In this document: piece after piece, positions 50,761-60,997 of the stretch
Position numbering within the stretch: position 1 is the first letter of the stretch
Layout: each line of letters begins with the position of its first letter
The notes under the pieces: generated by a model
The model's database searches: none
What the model saw: the letters and a program-made list of their open reading frames with translations, nothing else
What the model was told of the DNA's origin: nothing
Made by a program: the position numbers and the translations under genes
Source of the DNA: Andeanibacterium sp036384795
GTDB lineage: Bacteria; Pseudomonadota; Alphaproteobacteria; Sphingomonadales; Sphingomonadaceae
Assembly (NCBI GenBank): GCA_036384795.1
Contig: DASVLP010000033.1
Location: 1-64,000, forward strand
Direction of reading: 5' to 3'
DNA length: 64,000 nucleotides

Positions 50761-51498
50761 GTGTCCGAAATCGACCGCCTCCTCTCGATCATGGCCCGCC
50801 TGCGCGACCCTGAGCGCGGCTGCGAATGGGACGTCGCGCAGGATTTCTCCACCATCGCGCCGTACACCATCGAGGAAGCTTACGAAGTCGCCGACGCGAT
50901 CGCGCGCGAGGACATGGCCGACTTGCGCGACGAGCTCGGCGACCTGCTGTTCCAGGTGGTGTTCCATGCGCGCATGGCCGAGGAAACCGGCCACTTCGCG
51001 TTCGACGACGTCGCCCGCGCGATTTCCGACAAGATGGAAGCGCGCCACCCGCATGTCTTCGCCGACGGTACGTCGCCCGGATGGGAACAGCTCAAGGCCG
51101 ACGAGCGCGCCGCCAAGGGCGCCGGCAGCGCGCTCGACGGTGTGGCGCTGTCGCTGCCGGCATTGCTGCGGGCGCTGAAGCTCCAGCGGCGCGCGGCACG
51201 GACGGGGTTCGATTGGCCCGACGACGAAGGCCCGAAGGCCAAAGTCGCCGAGGAGATCGCCGAGATCGAGCAGGCCGCGCCGGACCAACTCGAAGAGGAA
51301 TTCGGCGACTTGCTGTTCGCGGTGGTCAACTGGGCGCGCAAACGCGGGATCGATCCGGAGGCCGCGCTGCGCTCCGCCAACGCCAAGTTCGAGCGGCGTT
51401 TCCGCGGAATGGAAGCCATTGCCGGCGACACGTTCGCCTCGCTCGACCTCGAGGAGCAGGAAACGCTCTGGCAGCAGGTCAAGCGCGGCGAAGGCTAG
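50761..51498 (+). CDS. mazG: Nucleoside triphosphate pyrophosphohydrolase MazG
   Basis: 245 residues from GTG at 50761. Two tandem MazG domains: CEWDVAQDFSTIAPYTIEEAYEVADAI with ELGDLLFQVVFHARMAEE, and EEIAEIEQAAPDQLEEEFGDLLFAVVNWARK; both have the E-x2-E-x12-E-x2-D type acidic metal set. Hydrolyses NTPs, including (in E. coli) effects on ppGpp levels. Its TAG stop lies in the terminal inverted repeat of the following element, and it converges on hflX. Confidence 0.95.
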   Translation: MSEIDRLLSIMARLRDPERGCEWDVAQDFSTIAPYTIEEAYEVADAIAREDMADLRDELGDLLFQVVFHARMAEETGHFAFDDVARAISDKMEARHPHVFADGTSPGWEQLKADERAAKGAGSALDGVALSLPALLRALKLQRRAARTGFDWPDDEGPKAKVAEEIAEIEQAAPDQLEEEFGDLLFAVVNWARKRGIDPEAALRSANAKFERRFRGMEAIAGDTFASLDLEEQETLWQQVKRGEG

Positions 51499-51648
51499 AG
51501 TTTGTCCTGTTGATATCGAATCGAACAATGATTGTGATCCCCGGCGAAAGCCGGGGTCCGGGATCGCAGGTGCTGCGCCCGCGACCCCGGGTTCCTGCTT
51601 TCGCAGGAACTCACAAGGGTGATTTCACTTGAACAGGACACGCTCTAG
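51495..51648. repeat. MITE-like composite palindrome between mazG and hflX
   Basis: Ends CTAGAGTTTGTCCTGTT (51495-51511) and AACAGGACACGCTCTAG (51632-51648) are 17-base inverted repeats with two mismatches. Inside are hairpins CCCCGGCGAAAGCCGGGG (about 51539-51556) and TTCCTGCTTTCGCAGGAA, and the arm GGTCCGGGATCGC faces GCGACCCCGGG. No gene is inside. The hairpins resemble those in pdhC and after rnr. Placed between convergent stops, it may also end transcription both ways. Confidence 0.78.
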
Positions 51649-51654
51649 GAGCGG

Positions 51655-52935
51655 TCAAGCTTCCGCTTCGGCGAGCGCCGCGTAACGGCCGAATTCGAGC
51701 GGCGTGAGGCGCACCTTGAGGCGGAGCTGGGGTCCGCCGCCGCCGTGCTCGGCGGTCTCGCGCAACACTTCGCCGTGGGCGTGGAGCCAGGCGATCCGCT
51801 GCCCGTCGCCTGCCGGGACCACGAACTCGTACGTCTTCGCGTTGCCGGTGAGCAGCCGGCCCAGCATGTCCGCCAGTTGGTCGAGCCCGAACCCGCTCGC
51901 CGCCGAGATCGCCGTCGCGCGTTCTTCGCCCAGCACCAGCGGCTCTAGCTCGATCCGGCGCTCGTCGCTCAGCAGGTCCCACTTGTTCCATGCCTCGACG
52001 ATCGGGATGCGGCTCTCGCCCCCTTCCCCTTCGATCACCCCGAGGTCGGTCAGGATCTCGAGCACTTGCGCCTTCTGCGCCGCGCTCGCGGGATTGGCCA
52101 TATCGCGCACGTGGACGATCACGTCGGCGGCGGTGACTTCCTCCAGCGTCGCGCGGAACGCGGCGACGAGTTGAGTCGGCAGATCGGAGATGAACCCGAC
52201 GGTGTCGGACAGGATCGCCTTCTCCACGCCCGGCAGGCGGATCGCGCGCATCGTCGGGTCGAGCGTCGCGAACAGCAGGTCTTCGGCCATCACGTCGGCG
52301 CCGGTCATGCGGTTGAACAGCGTCGACTTGCCGGCGTTGGTGTAGCCGACCAGCGCGATCACCGGCCACGGCGCGCGTTCGCGCCGCTCGCGGTGCAGCG
52401 CGCGGGTGCGGCGGACTTGGTCGAGCTCCTTGCGCAAGCGCCCCATGCGGGTGCGGATCATCCGCCGGTCGGCCTCGATCTGGGTCTCGCCCGGGCCGCC
52501 GAGGAAGCCGAAGCCGCCGCGCTGGCGCTCGAGGTGGGTCCAACTGCGCACCAGCCGGCTCTGCTGGTAGTCGAGGTGCGCGAGCTCGACCTGTAGTCGG
52601 CCCTCGGCGGTCGCCGCGCGCTCGCCGAAGATCTCGAGGATCAGCCCGGTGCGGTCGATCACCTTGCGCTTCAGTTTCTCTTCGAGATTGCGCTGCTGGA
52701 TCGCCGACAGCGCCCCATCGACGATCACCAGCTCGGCCTGCTCCTGCTCGCACTCGGTGGCGATGCGCTCGATCTGGCCTTCGCCGAACAGGGTGCCGGC
52801 GCGCACCTGGCGCACCGGCAGGATGAAACCGTCCGCCACCTCGATGCCGATCGCGAGCGCAAGGCCGCGCGCTTCCTCGAGCCGCGCCTCGGCATCTTCG
52901 CCGCGCCGCTGTCCGCGGATGTCGGGGCAAACCAC
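51655..52935 (-). CDS. hflX: GTPase HflX
   Basis: Ribosome-associated GTPase that rescues stalled or heat-damaged ribosomes. From GTG at 52935 it has 426 residues: N-terminal HflX domain (GTLFGEGQIERIATE, DGALSAIQQRNLEEKLKRKVIDRTGLILEIF), a helical bridge (FGFLGGPGETQIEADRRMI), then the G domain (GYTNAGKSTLFNRMTG; DTVGFISDLP; NKWD). In-frame codons before the GTG read ARGPRAL, which matches family N-termini, so translation may begin earlier at CTG 52989, overlapping the hfq stop. Confidence 0.94.
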   Translation of the reverse strand: MVCPDIRGQRRGEDAEARLEEARGLALAIGIEVADGFILPVRQVRAGTLFGEGQIERIATECEQEQAELVIVDGALSAIQQRNLEEKLKRKVIDRTGLILEIFGERAATAEGRLQVELAHLDYQQSRLVRSWTHLERQRGGFGFLGGPGETQIEADRRMIRTRMGRLRKELDQVRRTRALHRERRERAPWPVIALVGYTNAGKSTLFNRMTGADVMAEDLLFATLDPTMRAIRLPGVEKAILSDTVGFISDLPTQLVAAFRATLEEVTAADVIVHVRDMANPASAAQKAQVLEILTDLGVIEGEGGESRIPIVEAWNKWDLLSDERRIELEPLVLGEERATAISAASGFGLDQLADMLGRLLTGNAKTYEFVVPAGDGQRIAWLHAHGEVLRETAEHGGGGPQLRLKVRLTPLEFGRYAALAEAEA

Positions 52936-52985
52936 GAGGGCCCGCGGGCCGCGCGCGACCTCGCCTGCGGGGGAGTCGGTGAAGC

Positions 52986-53549
52986 TCAGGCCGCTTCCTC
53001 TTCGCCTTGCCAGTCGCCGGTGAGGTCGACCGGCACGGCCGGCTGGATGGTGGACACGGCATGCTTGTAGGCGAGCTGGACGAAGCCTTCGCGCTCGAGC
53101 AGCATGCAGAACAGGTCGAACGCGGCGATGCGGCCCTGCAGCATTACCCCGTTCACCAGGAACATCGTGACCGAAACGCCCGCGTCGCGCACGCTGCCGA
53201 GGAACACGTCCTGGAGCAGCCGCTGCTTGCGGCTGCCCTCGCCCATGCCGCCGAACTGCGCGGCATCCACCGGCTGGCCCGGCATGATGGTCGAAATCGC
53301 GTGCTTGTAGACCAGCTGCGACTGGCCGTCGCGGCGCAGCAGGATCGAGAAATTGTCGAACCAGGTGACGATGCCCTGCAGCTTGACGCCCTTGACGAGG
53401 AACATCGTCACCGGGATCTTGTTCTTACGCAGCAGGTTCAGGAACGCGTCCTGCAGGCTCTGGTTCTTGTTCGCGGCGACCGGAGGTACGGCGGCAGCGG
53501 CAGGTTCGGGAGCGGGCCGCGGGCGCGCGGTCAGGGTCTTGCTGGTCAT
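52986..53549 (-). CDS. hfq: RNA chaperone Hfq, tandem double-domain form
   Basis: 187 residues containing two Sm/Hfq domains. Domain 1 (about 30-90): SLQDAFLNLLRKNKIPVTMFLVKGVKLQG and YKHAISTIMP. Domain 2 (about 110-170): LLQDVFLGSVRDAGVSVTMFLVNGVMLQGR and YKHAVSTIQP. Both keep the QD pair, FDxF and KH motif of the proximal RNA site; the basic rim (RKNK) is clear only in the first. A Pro/Ala tail precedes domain 1 and a ~20-residue linker joins them. Three chains would give a pseudo-hexamer. Follows ntrX and precedes hflX. Confidence 0.95.
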   Translation of the reverse strand: MTSKTLTARPRPAPEPAAAAVPPVAANKNQSLQDAFLNLLRKNKIPVTMFLVKGVKLQGIVTWFDNFSILLRRDGQSQLVYKHAISTIMPGQPVDAAQFGGMGEGSRKQRLLQDVFLGSVRDAGVSVTMFLVNGVMLQGRIAAFDLFCMLLEREGFVQLAYKHAVSTIQPAVPVDLTGDWQGEEEAA

Positions 53550-53714
53550 AACTGACTCCTGTTGTTGGCGGCCGCGTTTGCGGTCCGCATTCTGGCTGCC
53601 CTGTCCATTCCCGAGTTTCTTGAATCGGACATGACAACCGGTTCGAGGTGCCGAGAATGTGTCAATTTCGCAGCCGCCGCAATGAATTTTTGTGCAACTG
53701 CGAACTGGAGCAGC

Positions 53715-55091
53715 TCAGCCTTCGCCCTGACGCTCGCCCATCCCGAGCAGCTTCAGCTTGCGGTGGAGCGCCGAGCGTTCCATCCCGATGAAGCCCGCAG
53801 TCTTCGAAATGTTCCCCGAAAAGCGGCGGATCTGGATCCGCAGATATTCGCGCTCGAAGTTCTCGCGCGCTTCGCGCAGCGGCACACCCATCAGCGAGGG
53901 CATGCCCGCGCCGCCTTCGCTCTGGCCGCCGGAAATCTCCGCCGGAAGCATGTCCGGCTCGATCCGGGCGAGCTTGTCGCGCGGGGTCAGGATCACCGTG
54001 CGCTCGATCACGTTGCGCAATTGGCGGACGTTGCCCGGCCAGTCGTAGGCCTGGAGCGCCGCCATCGCCTCGGCGGTGACCGCCGGCGGCTTGATCCCCT
54101 GCTCGGCCGCGTAGCGGGTGAAGAAATGCTCGGCTAGCGCCGGAATATCCTCCCGCCGCTCGGCAAGCGAAGGGATCGCCACCGGCACCACGTTGAGCCG
54201 GTAGAACAAGTCCTCGCGGAAGCGTTTCTCGGCGATTTCCTTGACCAGATCGCGCGAACTGGAAGAGACCACCCGCACGTCGACCCCGATCTGGCGGGTC
54301 CCGCCGACGCGGACGAAACTCTGCTCGGTCAGCACCCGCAGGATCCGCGCCTGGGTGCTTTCCGGCATGTCGCCGACTTCGTCGAGGTAGAGGGTGCCAC
54401 CGTCGGCGAGCTCGAGCAGCCCGGCGCGCACCAGCCTGCCGTCCGCTTCCTCGCCGAACAGCTCCTGCTCGAAGCGCTCGGCGGTGATGCGTGCCGAATT
54501 GACCGTGACGAAGCCCTTGTCGGCGCGCGGGCTCCACGAATGGAGCAGCCGCGCGGCGACTTCCTTGCCCGCGCCCGCAGGGCCGCTGATCAGCACCCGG
54601 CTGCCGGTATTGGCCACCCGTTTCAACGTCGCGCGCACCAGGTTGATCGCGCTCGAATGGCCGGTGAATTCATCGCCGGGCGCATGCCCTTCGCGCAACC
54701 GGGCGTTCTCGCGTCGCAAGCGTTCTGTCTCGGTGGCGCGGCTCACCAGGTGCAGCAGCCGTTCGGCCTCGAACGGTTTCTCGATGAAGTCGATCGCGCC
54801 GCGGCCGACCGCTGAGACCGCCGTGTCGATGTTGCCGTGGCCCGAGAAGATGATCACCGGAAGCTGCGGCTCGCGCGCCTTGATCGCATCGAGCGTTTCA
54901 AGCCCGTCCATCGGGCTTCCGTGCAGCCAGACGTCGAGCAGCACCAGGCTCGGGCGCCGTTCGTCGATCGCGGACAGCGCCGAGGTGCTGTCCGCGGCGG
55001 TGCGGCAATCGTAGCCTTCGTCGCTGAGCACACCCGCGACGAGCTCGCGAATGTCCCGCTCGTCGTCCACGACGAGGATCTCCAGCGCCAT
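53715..55091 (-). CDS. ntrX: Nitrogen assimilation/redox response regulator NtrX
   Basis: 458 residues. Receiver domain with Asp53 (LVLLDVWLHGSPMDGLE), AAA+ domain with Walker A GPAGAGKEVAAR and Walker B GGTLYLDEVGDMPES, and a Fis-type HTH (NISKTAGFIGMERSALHRKLKLLGM). The sigma-54 contact loop GAFTGA is missing (LFGEEADGRLVRAGLLE), as in other alphaproteobacterial NtrX, which work with sigma-70 promoters. ATG at 55091 has a GGAGAA ribosome site; the ORF opens at TTG 55097. Confidence 0.94.
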   Translation of the reverse strand: MALEILVVDDERDIRELVAGVLSDEGYDCRTAADSTSALSAIDERRPSLVLLDVWLHGSPMDGLETLDAIKAREPQLPVIIFSGHGNIDTAVSAVGRGAIDFIEKPFEAERLLHLVSRATETERLRRENARLREGHAPGDEFTGHSSAINLVRATLKRVANTGSRVLISGPAGAGKEVAARLLHSWSPRADKGFVTVNSARITAERFEQELFGEEADGRLVRAGLLELADGGTLYLDEVGDMPESTQARILRVLTEQSFVRVGGTRQIGVDVRVVSSSSRDLVKEIAEKRFREDLFYRLNVVPVAIPSLAERREDIPALAEHFFTRYAAEQGIKPPAVTAEAMAALQAYDWPGNVRQLRNVIERTVILTPRDKLARIEPDMLPAEISGGQSEGGAGMPSLMGVPLREARENFEREYLRIQIRRFSGNISKTAGFIGMERSALHRKLKLLGMGERQGEG

Positions 55092-55119
55092 CAGCAATTC
55101 TCCGTGTGTTCAGGATATG

Positions 55120-57336
55120 TCATTCGGCCGCCTCGCTGCCGGCGCCGGCCGCCAGGGGATCGCGCGCGAACCGCAAGCTGACCCGGGTTCCCCCTTCCTG
55201 GGCGGGCTCGAAGGTCATCTCCCCGCCATGCTCCTCGACGATCTTGTTGACGATCGCGAGCCCCAGGCCGGTGCCTTTCTCGCGCGTGGTGACGTACGGC
55301 TCGACGATCCGTTCGCGATCCTTGGGCAGGCCGATGCCGTTGTCCTGGACGACGACGGCCAACGCCTCGTCGTCGGCGGTGACGGTGACGGCAATCCGGC
55401 CGCGATAATCCGGCTCGGCGTCTTTCGCTTTCGCATCGATGGCCTCGGCGGCGTTCTTCAGCACGTTGGTCATCGCCTGGCCGAACTGATGGCGATCGCA
55501 GGCGATCGGCGGAACCGCGTCCTGCGCGTCGAAGCGGTAGTCTATCTCCGGGTGCGCCACTTCCTGGAGGAACAGTGCCTGGCGAACGAGGTCGATCGGG
55601 TCCTCCTTGCGGAACACCGGCTTGGGCAGCCGCGCGAACGAGGAGAACTCGTCGACCATTTTCCTGAGGTCGCCGACCTGGCGGATGATCGTGCTGGTAA
55701 GCTCCTCGAACAGCTCCTGATCGGTGGTGATGAGCTTGCGATAGCGCCGGCTGAGACGCTCGGTCGCAAGCTGGATCGGGGTCAGCGGGTTCTTGATCTC
55801 GTGCGCGATCCGTCGCGCGACGTCGGACCATGCAGCCTGGCGCTGGTCGAGCAACTGGCGGGTGATGTCCTCGAACGTGATCACGTACCCGCCCGCCGCG
55901 GGCGAGAGCTTGACCGCCAGCGTCAGCAGCTCGCCGTGCTTGTTGTACTGCGCAAGGCCGCTTGAAAGGCGGGCGTCCATCATCGCGGCGATGTCCGGAG
56001 CGATCTCGCCGAGGCTCAAGCCGAGCGGCGCCGGCCCCACCCGGTCGAGCAGCAGCTCCTGCGCCGAGGAGTTCATCAGCGCGACCTGCCCTGCTTCGTC
56101 CACCGAGATGATCCCGGCGGTGATCGATTCGAGCACCGCCTCGATGAATGCGCGCCGTTCGTTGAGCTGCTCGTTCGCGCCGACCAGTTCCTTGGTCTGC
56201 TGCTCGATCCGGGCGGTCATCCGGTTGAAGGCGCGATTGAGCAGCCCGATCTCGTCGGGGCCGGTGCGCCCTTCCACCCGCAGCGCATAGTTGCCCTGCC
56301 CGACCTCGCGCGCGGCGCCGACGAGCTCGGTCAGTGGACGCACCTGGCGGTCGGCGAAGCGCAGCGCGAACCAGATCGCGAGACCGACCAGCGCGAGCGA
56401 GACGAAGAACAACGCAAAGTTGAACTGCAGCTGCAGCAGGCGCGACCTGCTCGAAAGCACGTCGTAAGCCGTCAGGACGCTTTGCGCGCGCTTCCATTGG
56501 GTCAGCGCGAGCGCGTCGGAATTCCGCGCGTTGTAGAGGTAGATCTTCGCGTTGCGGTCAATCGGCGCGACAGCGTCGATGCGGTCGCGGCTGGCGGTGA
56601 CGGAATATTGCGCGCCCGCCTTGAGCTTGGGCAGCGCCTTGGCGACGACCTGCTTGGCGAAATCCGCGTCGTTCGGATTGACGATCGCCGGCGCGCGCAG
56701 GACTCCGTCGGGCCCGACCTGGATGATCGCGCTGCTGTTGATCTCGCGCTGGTAAGCCTGGAGGTAGTATTGTGATGGGAAGTCGGGGCTGGTGAGCGAA
56801 TTCCGCTCGAGATAATAGCGCAGGTCTCCCGCCATCGCGATCGTGTTGTTGACCAGGGTCCGCTGGTTCTGATCGTAATAGCCGCGCGCGAGTTCGTTGG
56901 CGTTGGTGAGGATCCCGCGGTTGGTGTCCGAAAACCAGAACTCTGCGCCGGTCTGGAACAGGAACGAGGCGAAGATCGCCACCAGCAGTGTCGGGATCGC
57001 GGCAACCAGCGAGAAGAAGAACACCAGCCGGACGTGCAGCCGCGCGGTGTTGCCGCCAGCCCGTTTCAGGGCGAGCCTTCGGCCGAACAACACCAGCGAG
57101 GCCATTGCCGGTATCAGTGTGCCAATCAGCAGCACCGCCGCCTGACGCGAGGGGATGAGCTCGCCCTCCGGCGACGGCCTGCCGAGCGCGAGCCAGCTCA
57201 CCACCGCCATCGTCAGCAGCACGACCAGCGAAACGATCTCGAGCAGCCCGAAGATGTTCGCCCGCCGCGCGCTCACCAGCGCGCGGCGCCACCACCGCGG
57301 CCACCGGTGCCCGGACGGATGGGAAGTACTCGGCAT
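55120..57336 (-). CDS. ntrY: Sensor histidine kinase NtrY
   Basis: 738-residue inner-membrane kinase. Three hydrophobic segments near the N-terminus, a periplasmic sensor of about 160 residues, another membrane helix (FALFFVSLALVGLAIWFAL), HAMP (FADRQVRPLTELVGAAREV), PAS (FIEAVLESITAGIISVDEAG) and the kinase core with His in DVARRIAHEIKNPLTPIQLA and GTGLGLAIVNKIVEEHGG. Pairs with NtrX, 28 bases downstream. Regulates nitrogen, redox and envelope functions in alphaproteobacteria. Confidence 0.95.
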   Translation of the reverse strand: MPSTSHPSGHRWPRWWRRALVSARRANIFGLLEIVSLVVLLTMAVVSWLALGRPSPEGELIPSRQAAVLLIGTLIPAMASLVLFGRRLALKRAGGNTARLHVRLVFFFSLVAAIPTLLVAIFASFLFQTGAEFWFSDTNRGILTNANELARGYYDQNQRTLVNNTIAMAGDLRYYLERNSLTSPDFPSQYYLQAYQREINSSAIIQVGPDGVLRAPAIVNPNDADFAKQVVAKALPKLKAGAQYSVTASRDRIDAVAPIDRNAKIYLYNARNSDALALTQWKRAQSVLTAYDVLSSRSRLLQLQFNFALFFVSLALVGLAIWFALRFADRQVRPLTELVGAAREVGQGNYALRVEGRTGPDEIGLLNRAFNRMTARIEQQTKELVGANEQLNERRAFIEAVLESITAGIISVDEAGQVALMNSSAQELLLDRVGPAPLGLSLGEIAPDIAAMMDARLSSGLAQYNKHGELLTLAVKLSPAAGGYVITFEDITRQLLDQRQAAWSDVARRIAHEIKNPLTPIQLATERLSRRYRKLITTDQELFEELTSTIIRQVGDLRKMVDEFSSFARLPKPVFRKEDPIDLVRQALFLQEVAHPEIDYRFDAQDAVPPIACDRHQFGQAMTNVLKNAAEAIDAKAKDAEPDYRGRIAVTVTADDEALAVVVQDNGIGLPKDRERIVEPYVTTREKGTGLGLAIVNKIVEEHGGEMTFEPAQEGGTRVSLRFARDPLAAGAGSEAAE

Positions 57337-57408
57337 CGTTGCACGGTTACAACGGCCCTGTTGCAGATTTGCAAGTAAGAAAATTGGTAAATCGAGAATT
57401 CGCCACGC

Positions 57409-58827
<1,419 letters not shown>

Positions 58828-58846
58828 GTCCTTCCCTTCCCGCCGC

Positions 58847-59893
58847 TCATTTCGCCACCGCCAGGTGAACCTTGAAATGGGTCCAGCCGTCGTCGCGCTC
58901 GTGGCCGATGCGTCCGTTCATGTCGCGGACCAGCTTGTTGACCAGCGCGAGCCCGAGACCCTGGCCGTTCTTCTTGCTGGTCACGAACGGCTCGAAGATG
59001 TGCTCGCGCAGAGTCGGATCGACGCCCGGGCCGTTGTCGCTCACGCGCAGCTCGATCGGCAGGCGGATCGACCTGCCGAAGCGGATCGCGCTGAACACCA
59101 GCCCGGAAACGAACCGCGTGCGCAGCACGATCTGCGGCTCGGCGACGCCGCGGCAGGCGTCACGGGCATTGGCGATGAGGTTGATCAGCACCTGCACCAG
59201 ACTGTCCTCGTTGCCGAGCACCAGCGGCAGCGAAGGATCGAATTCCTCGACCAGCTTGACCTCGTCCCGGCCGCCGGCCTCGATCACCCCGATCGCGCGC
59301 CGGATCACCTCGTGCAGGTTGATCGGTGCGACCGGCTCCGGCTGCTCGCGGCCCAGATCCTGCATCCGGTCGACCAGCTTGGCGATGCGGTCGACTTCGT
59401 CGGCGATCAGCGTGGTGAGCGCGCTGTCCTTGTCCTCGACCTTGCGTGCCAGCAGTTGGGCTGCGCCGCGGATCGCCGAGAGCGGGTTCTTGATCTCGTG
59501 CGCGAGGATCGCGGGCGCGCGCAGCGCGGGCTCGTCGCCCTCGCGCATCGTTTCCGCGCTGCCGGTGTCGTGCATCGTCAGCATCTGCCAGCCCGGCTGG
59601 CCCGCGACCGGCGAGAGGATCAGATCGAGGCGCCGTTCGGGCCCGCCGGAAAAGCGGACGGTAACCCCATGGGCCGAGAGCTGCGCGTCGCCGCGCGCGA
59701 GCCATTCCCCGACCCGCTCGGTGCCGAACTCGGCGATCTCGTGCAGCCGCTTGCCGACCAAGCGCCGCGCGCCGATCCCGACGAGCTGCTCGGCCGCCGG
59801 GTTGGCGGCGCGGATCGTCAGGTCCGGCTCGAGCAGCAGCACGGCGACCGCCAGGCTCGCCAACTGCTGCGCCGGATCGGGCACTTCGTTCAC
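58847..59893 (-). CDS. ntrB: Nitrogen regulation sensor kinase NtrB
   Basis: 348-residue cytosolic kinase: PAS domain (AVLLLEPDLTIRAANPAAEQLVG), His in PAILAHEIKNPLSAIRGAAQ, N box LVQVLINLIANARDA, G boxes SDNGPGVDP and GQGLGLALVNKLVRDM. Phosphorylates or dephosphorylates NtrC under PII control. GTG start at 59893 overlaps the dusB stop by 4 bases. Confidence 0.95.
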   Translation of the reverse strand: MNEVPDPAQQLASLAVAVLLLEPDLTIRAANPAAEQLVGIGARRLVGKRLHEIAEFGTERVGEWLARGDAQLSAHGVTVRFSGGPERRLDLILSPVAGQPGWQMLTMHDTGSAETMREGDEPALRAPAILAHEIKNPLSAIRGAAQLLARKVEDKDSALTTLIADEVDRIAKLVDRMQDLGREQPEPVAPINLHEVIRRAIGVIEAGGRDEVKLVEEFDPSLPLVLGNEDSLVQVLINLIANARDACRGVAEPQIVLRTRFVSGLVFSAIRFGRSIRLPIELRVSDNGPGVDPTLREHIFEPFVTSKKNGQGLGLALVNKLVRDMNGRIGHERDDGWTHFKVHLAVAK

Positions 59894-60918
59894 GCGGCGC
59901 GGCGCCCCGACGGCTGCTCGAGATACGGTGCGTAGAACCGCTCCAGCTCGCCAAGCACTTGCTGCGGGTCAGCGATGAAGTTCACCCGATTGCGGAACTC
60001 GGCGGCGCCGGGAACCCCCTTCACGTACCAGCCGAGGTGCTTGCGCGCGACCCGGGCGCCGACTTCGGGGCCGTAAAGCTCCAGCATGCCGCGGTAATGC
60101 TCGACCAGCACGTCGTACTGTTCGTCGAGCTCCGGCGACGGCAGCTTCGCGCCGGTCTGCAGCCAGTGCATCACCTGGGCGAGCAGCCACGGCTTGCCAT
60201 AGGCGCCGCGCCCGATCATCACCCCGTCGGCGCCGCTCTGTTCGAGCGCCTTCACCGCATCTTCCTCGCTGCAGATGTCGCCGTTGGCGATCACCGGGAT
60301 CGAAACTGCGTCCTTCACCTTGCGGATGAACGCCCAGTCGGCCTCGTCCTTGTACATCTGGTTGCGGGTGCGGCCGTGGACGGTGACCATCTTCGCGCCG
60401 AGATCCTCGGCGATGTGCGCAAGCTCGGGGGCGTTGAGGCTCGCGTGGTCCCAGCCCATCCGCATCTTGACCGTCACCGGCACCGACACGGCTTTGACCG
60501 TCGCCTTGATCAGGCTCGCGGCGAGCGGCACGTCGCGCATCAAAGCGCTGCCGGCGTCGCCGCTGGTCACCTTGCGCACCGGGCAGCCCATGTTGATGTC
60601 GATGATCGCGGCGCCGCGCTGCTCGCTGAGCTTGGCCGCCTCGGCCATCTCGTGCGGGGTGCAGCCGACGAGCTGCATCGAGACCGGCTCTTCGCTCAGG
60701 TCCCACGCCGCCTTCTGCAGCGACTGGCGCGTCTCGCGGATTGCGGCGGGGCTGGCGATCATCTCGGTGACGTTGAGGCCCGATCCGAACCGGCGCACGA
60801 GCTTGCGGAACGGCAGGTCGGTCACGCCGGTCATCGGCGCGAGGATCACCGGGCAGGCGATCGTGACCGGGCCGACCGCGATCGGCTCGAGCGCCGGAGG
60901 GAAGAGAGATTCATCCAT
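59890..60918 (-). CDS. dusB: tRNA dihydrouridine synthase DusB (NifR3)
   Basis: 342 residues, FMN enzyme reducing uridine in the tRNA D loop. TIM-barrel signatures: LAPMTGVTDLPFRKLVRRFG, IDINMGCPVRKVTSGDAGSALM with the catalytic Cys, TVHGRTRNQMYK, IPVIANGDI and MIGRGAYGKPWL. First gene of the dusB-ntrBC-ntrYX-hfq-hflX cluster. Start MDESLFPP at 60918; in-frame upstream codons run into the ispDF spacer. Confidence 0.95.
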   Translation of the reverse strand: MDESLFPPALEPIAVGPVTIACPVILAPMTGVTDLPFRKLVRRFGSGLNVTEMIASPAAIRETRQSLQKAAWDLSEEPVSMQLVGCTPHEMAEAAKLSEQRGAAIIDINMGCPVRKVTSGDAGSALMRDVPLAASLIKATVKAVSVPVTVKMRMGWDHASLNAPELAHIAEDLGAKMVTVHGRTRNQMYKDEADWAFIRKVKDAVSIPVIANGDICSEEDAVKALEQSGADGVMIGRGAYGKPWLLAQVMHWLQTGAKLPSPELDEQYDVLVEHYRGMLELYGPEVGARVARKHLGWYVKGVPGAAEFRNRVNFIADPQQVLGELERFYAPYLEQPSGRRAA

Positions 60919-60997
60919 TTGCGAGATTGTGCCTAAAATTTGTGCAGCCACATAGTCCGTTGCAGCCACGCGCGCAAGCGAGTAGCGGGCCGACCCG

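Noticed and set aside
53660..53665. TTGACA -35 hexamer before hfq (minus strand)
   Set aside because: No convincing -10 hexamer lies 16-18 bases downstream.
60919..60997. Sigma-54-like GGCAC..CGC site before dusB
   Set aside because: The GG to GC spacing is 9, not 10, and the TTGC half is poor.
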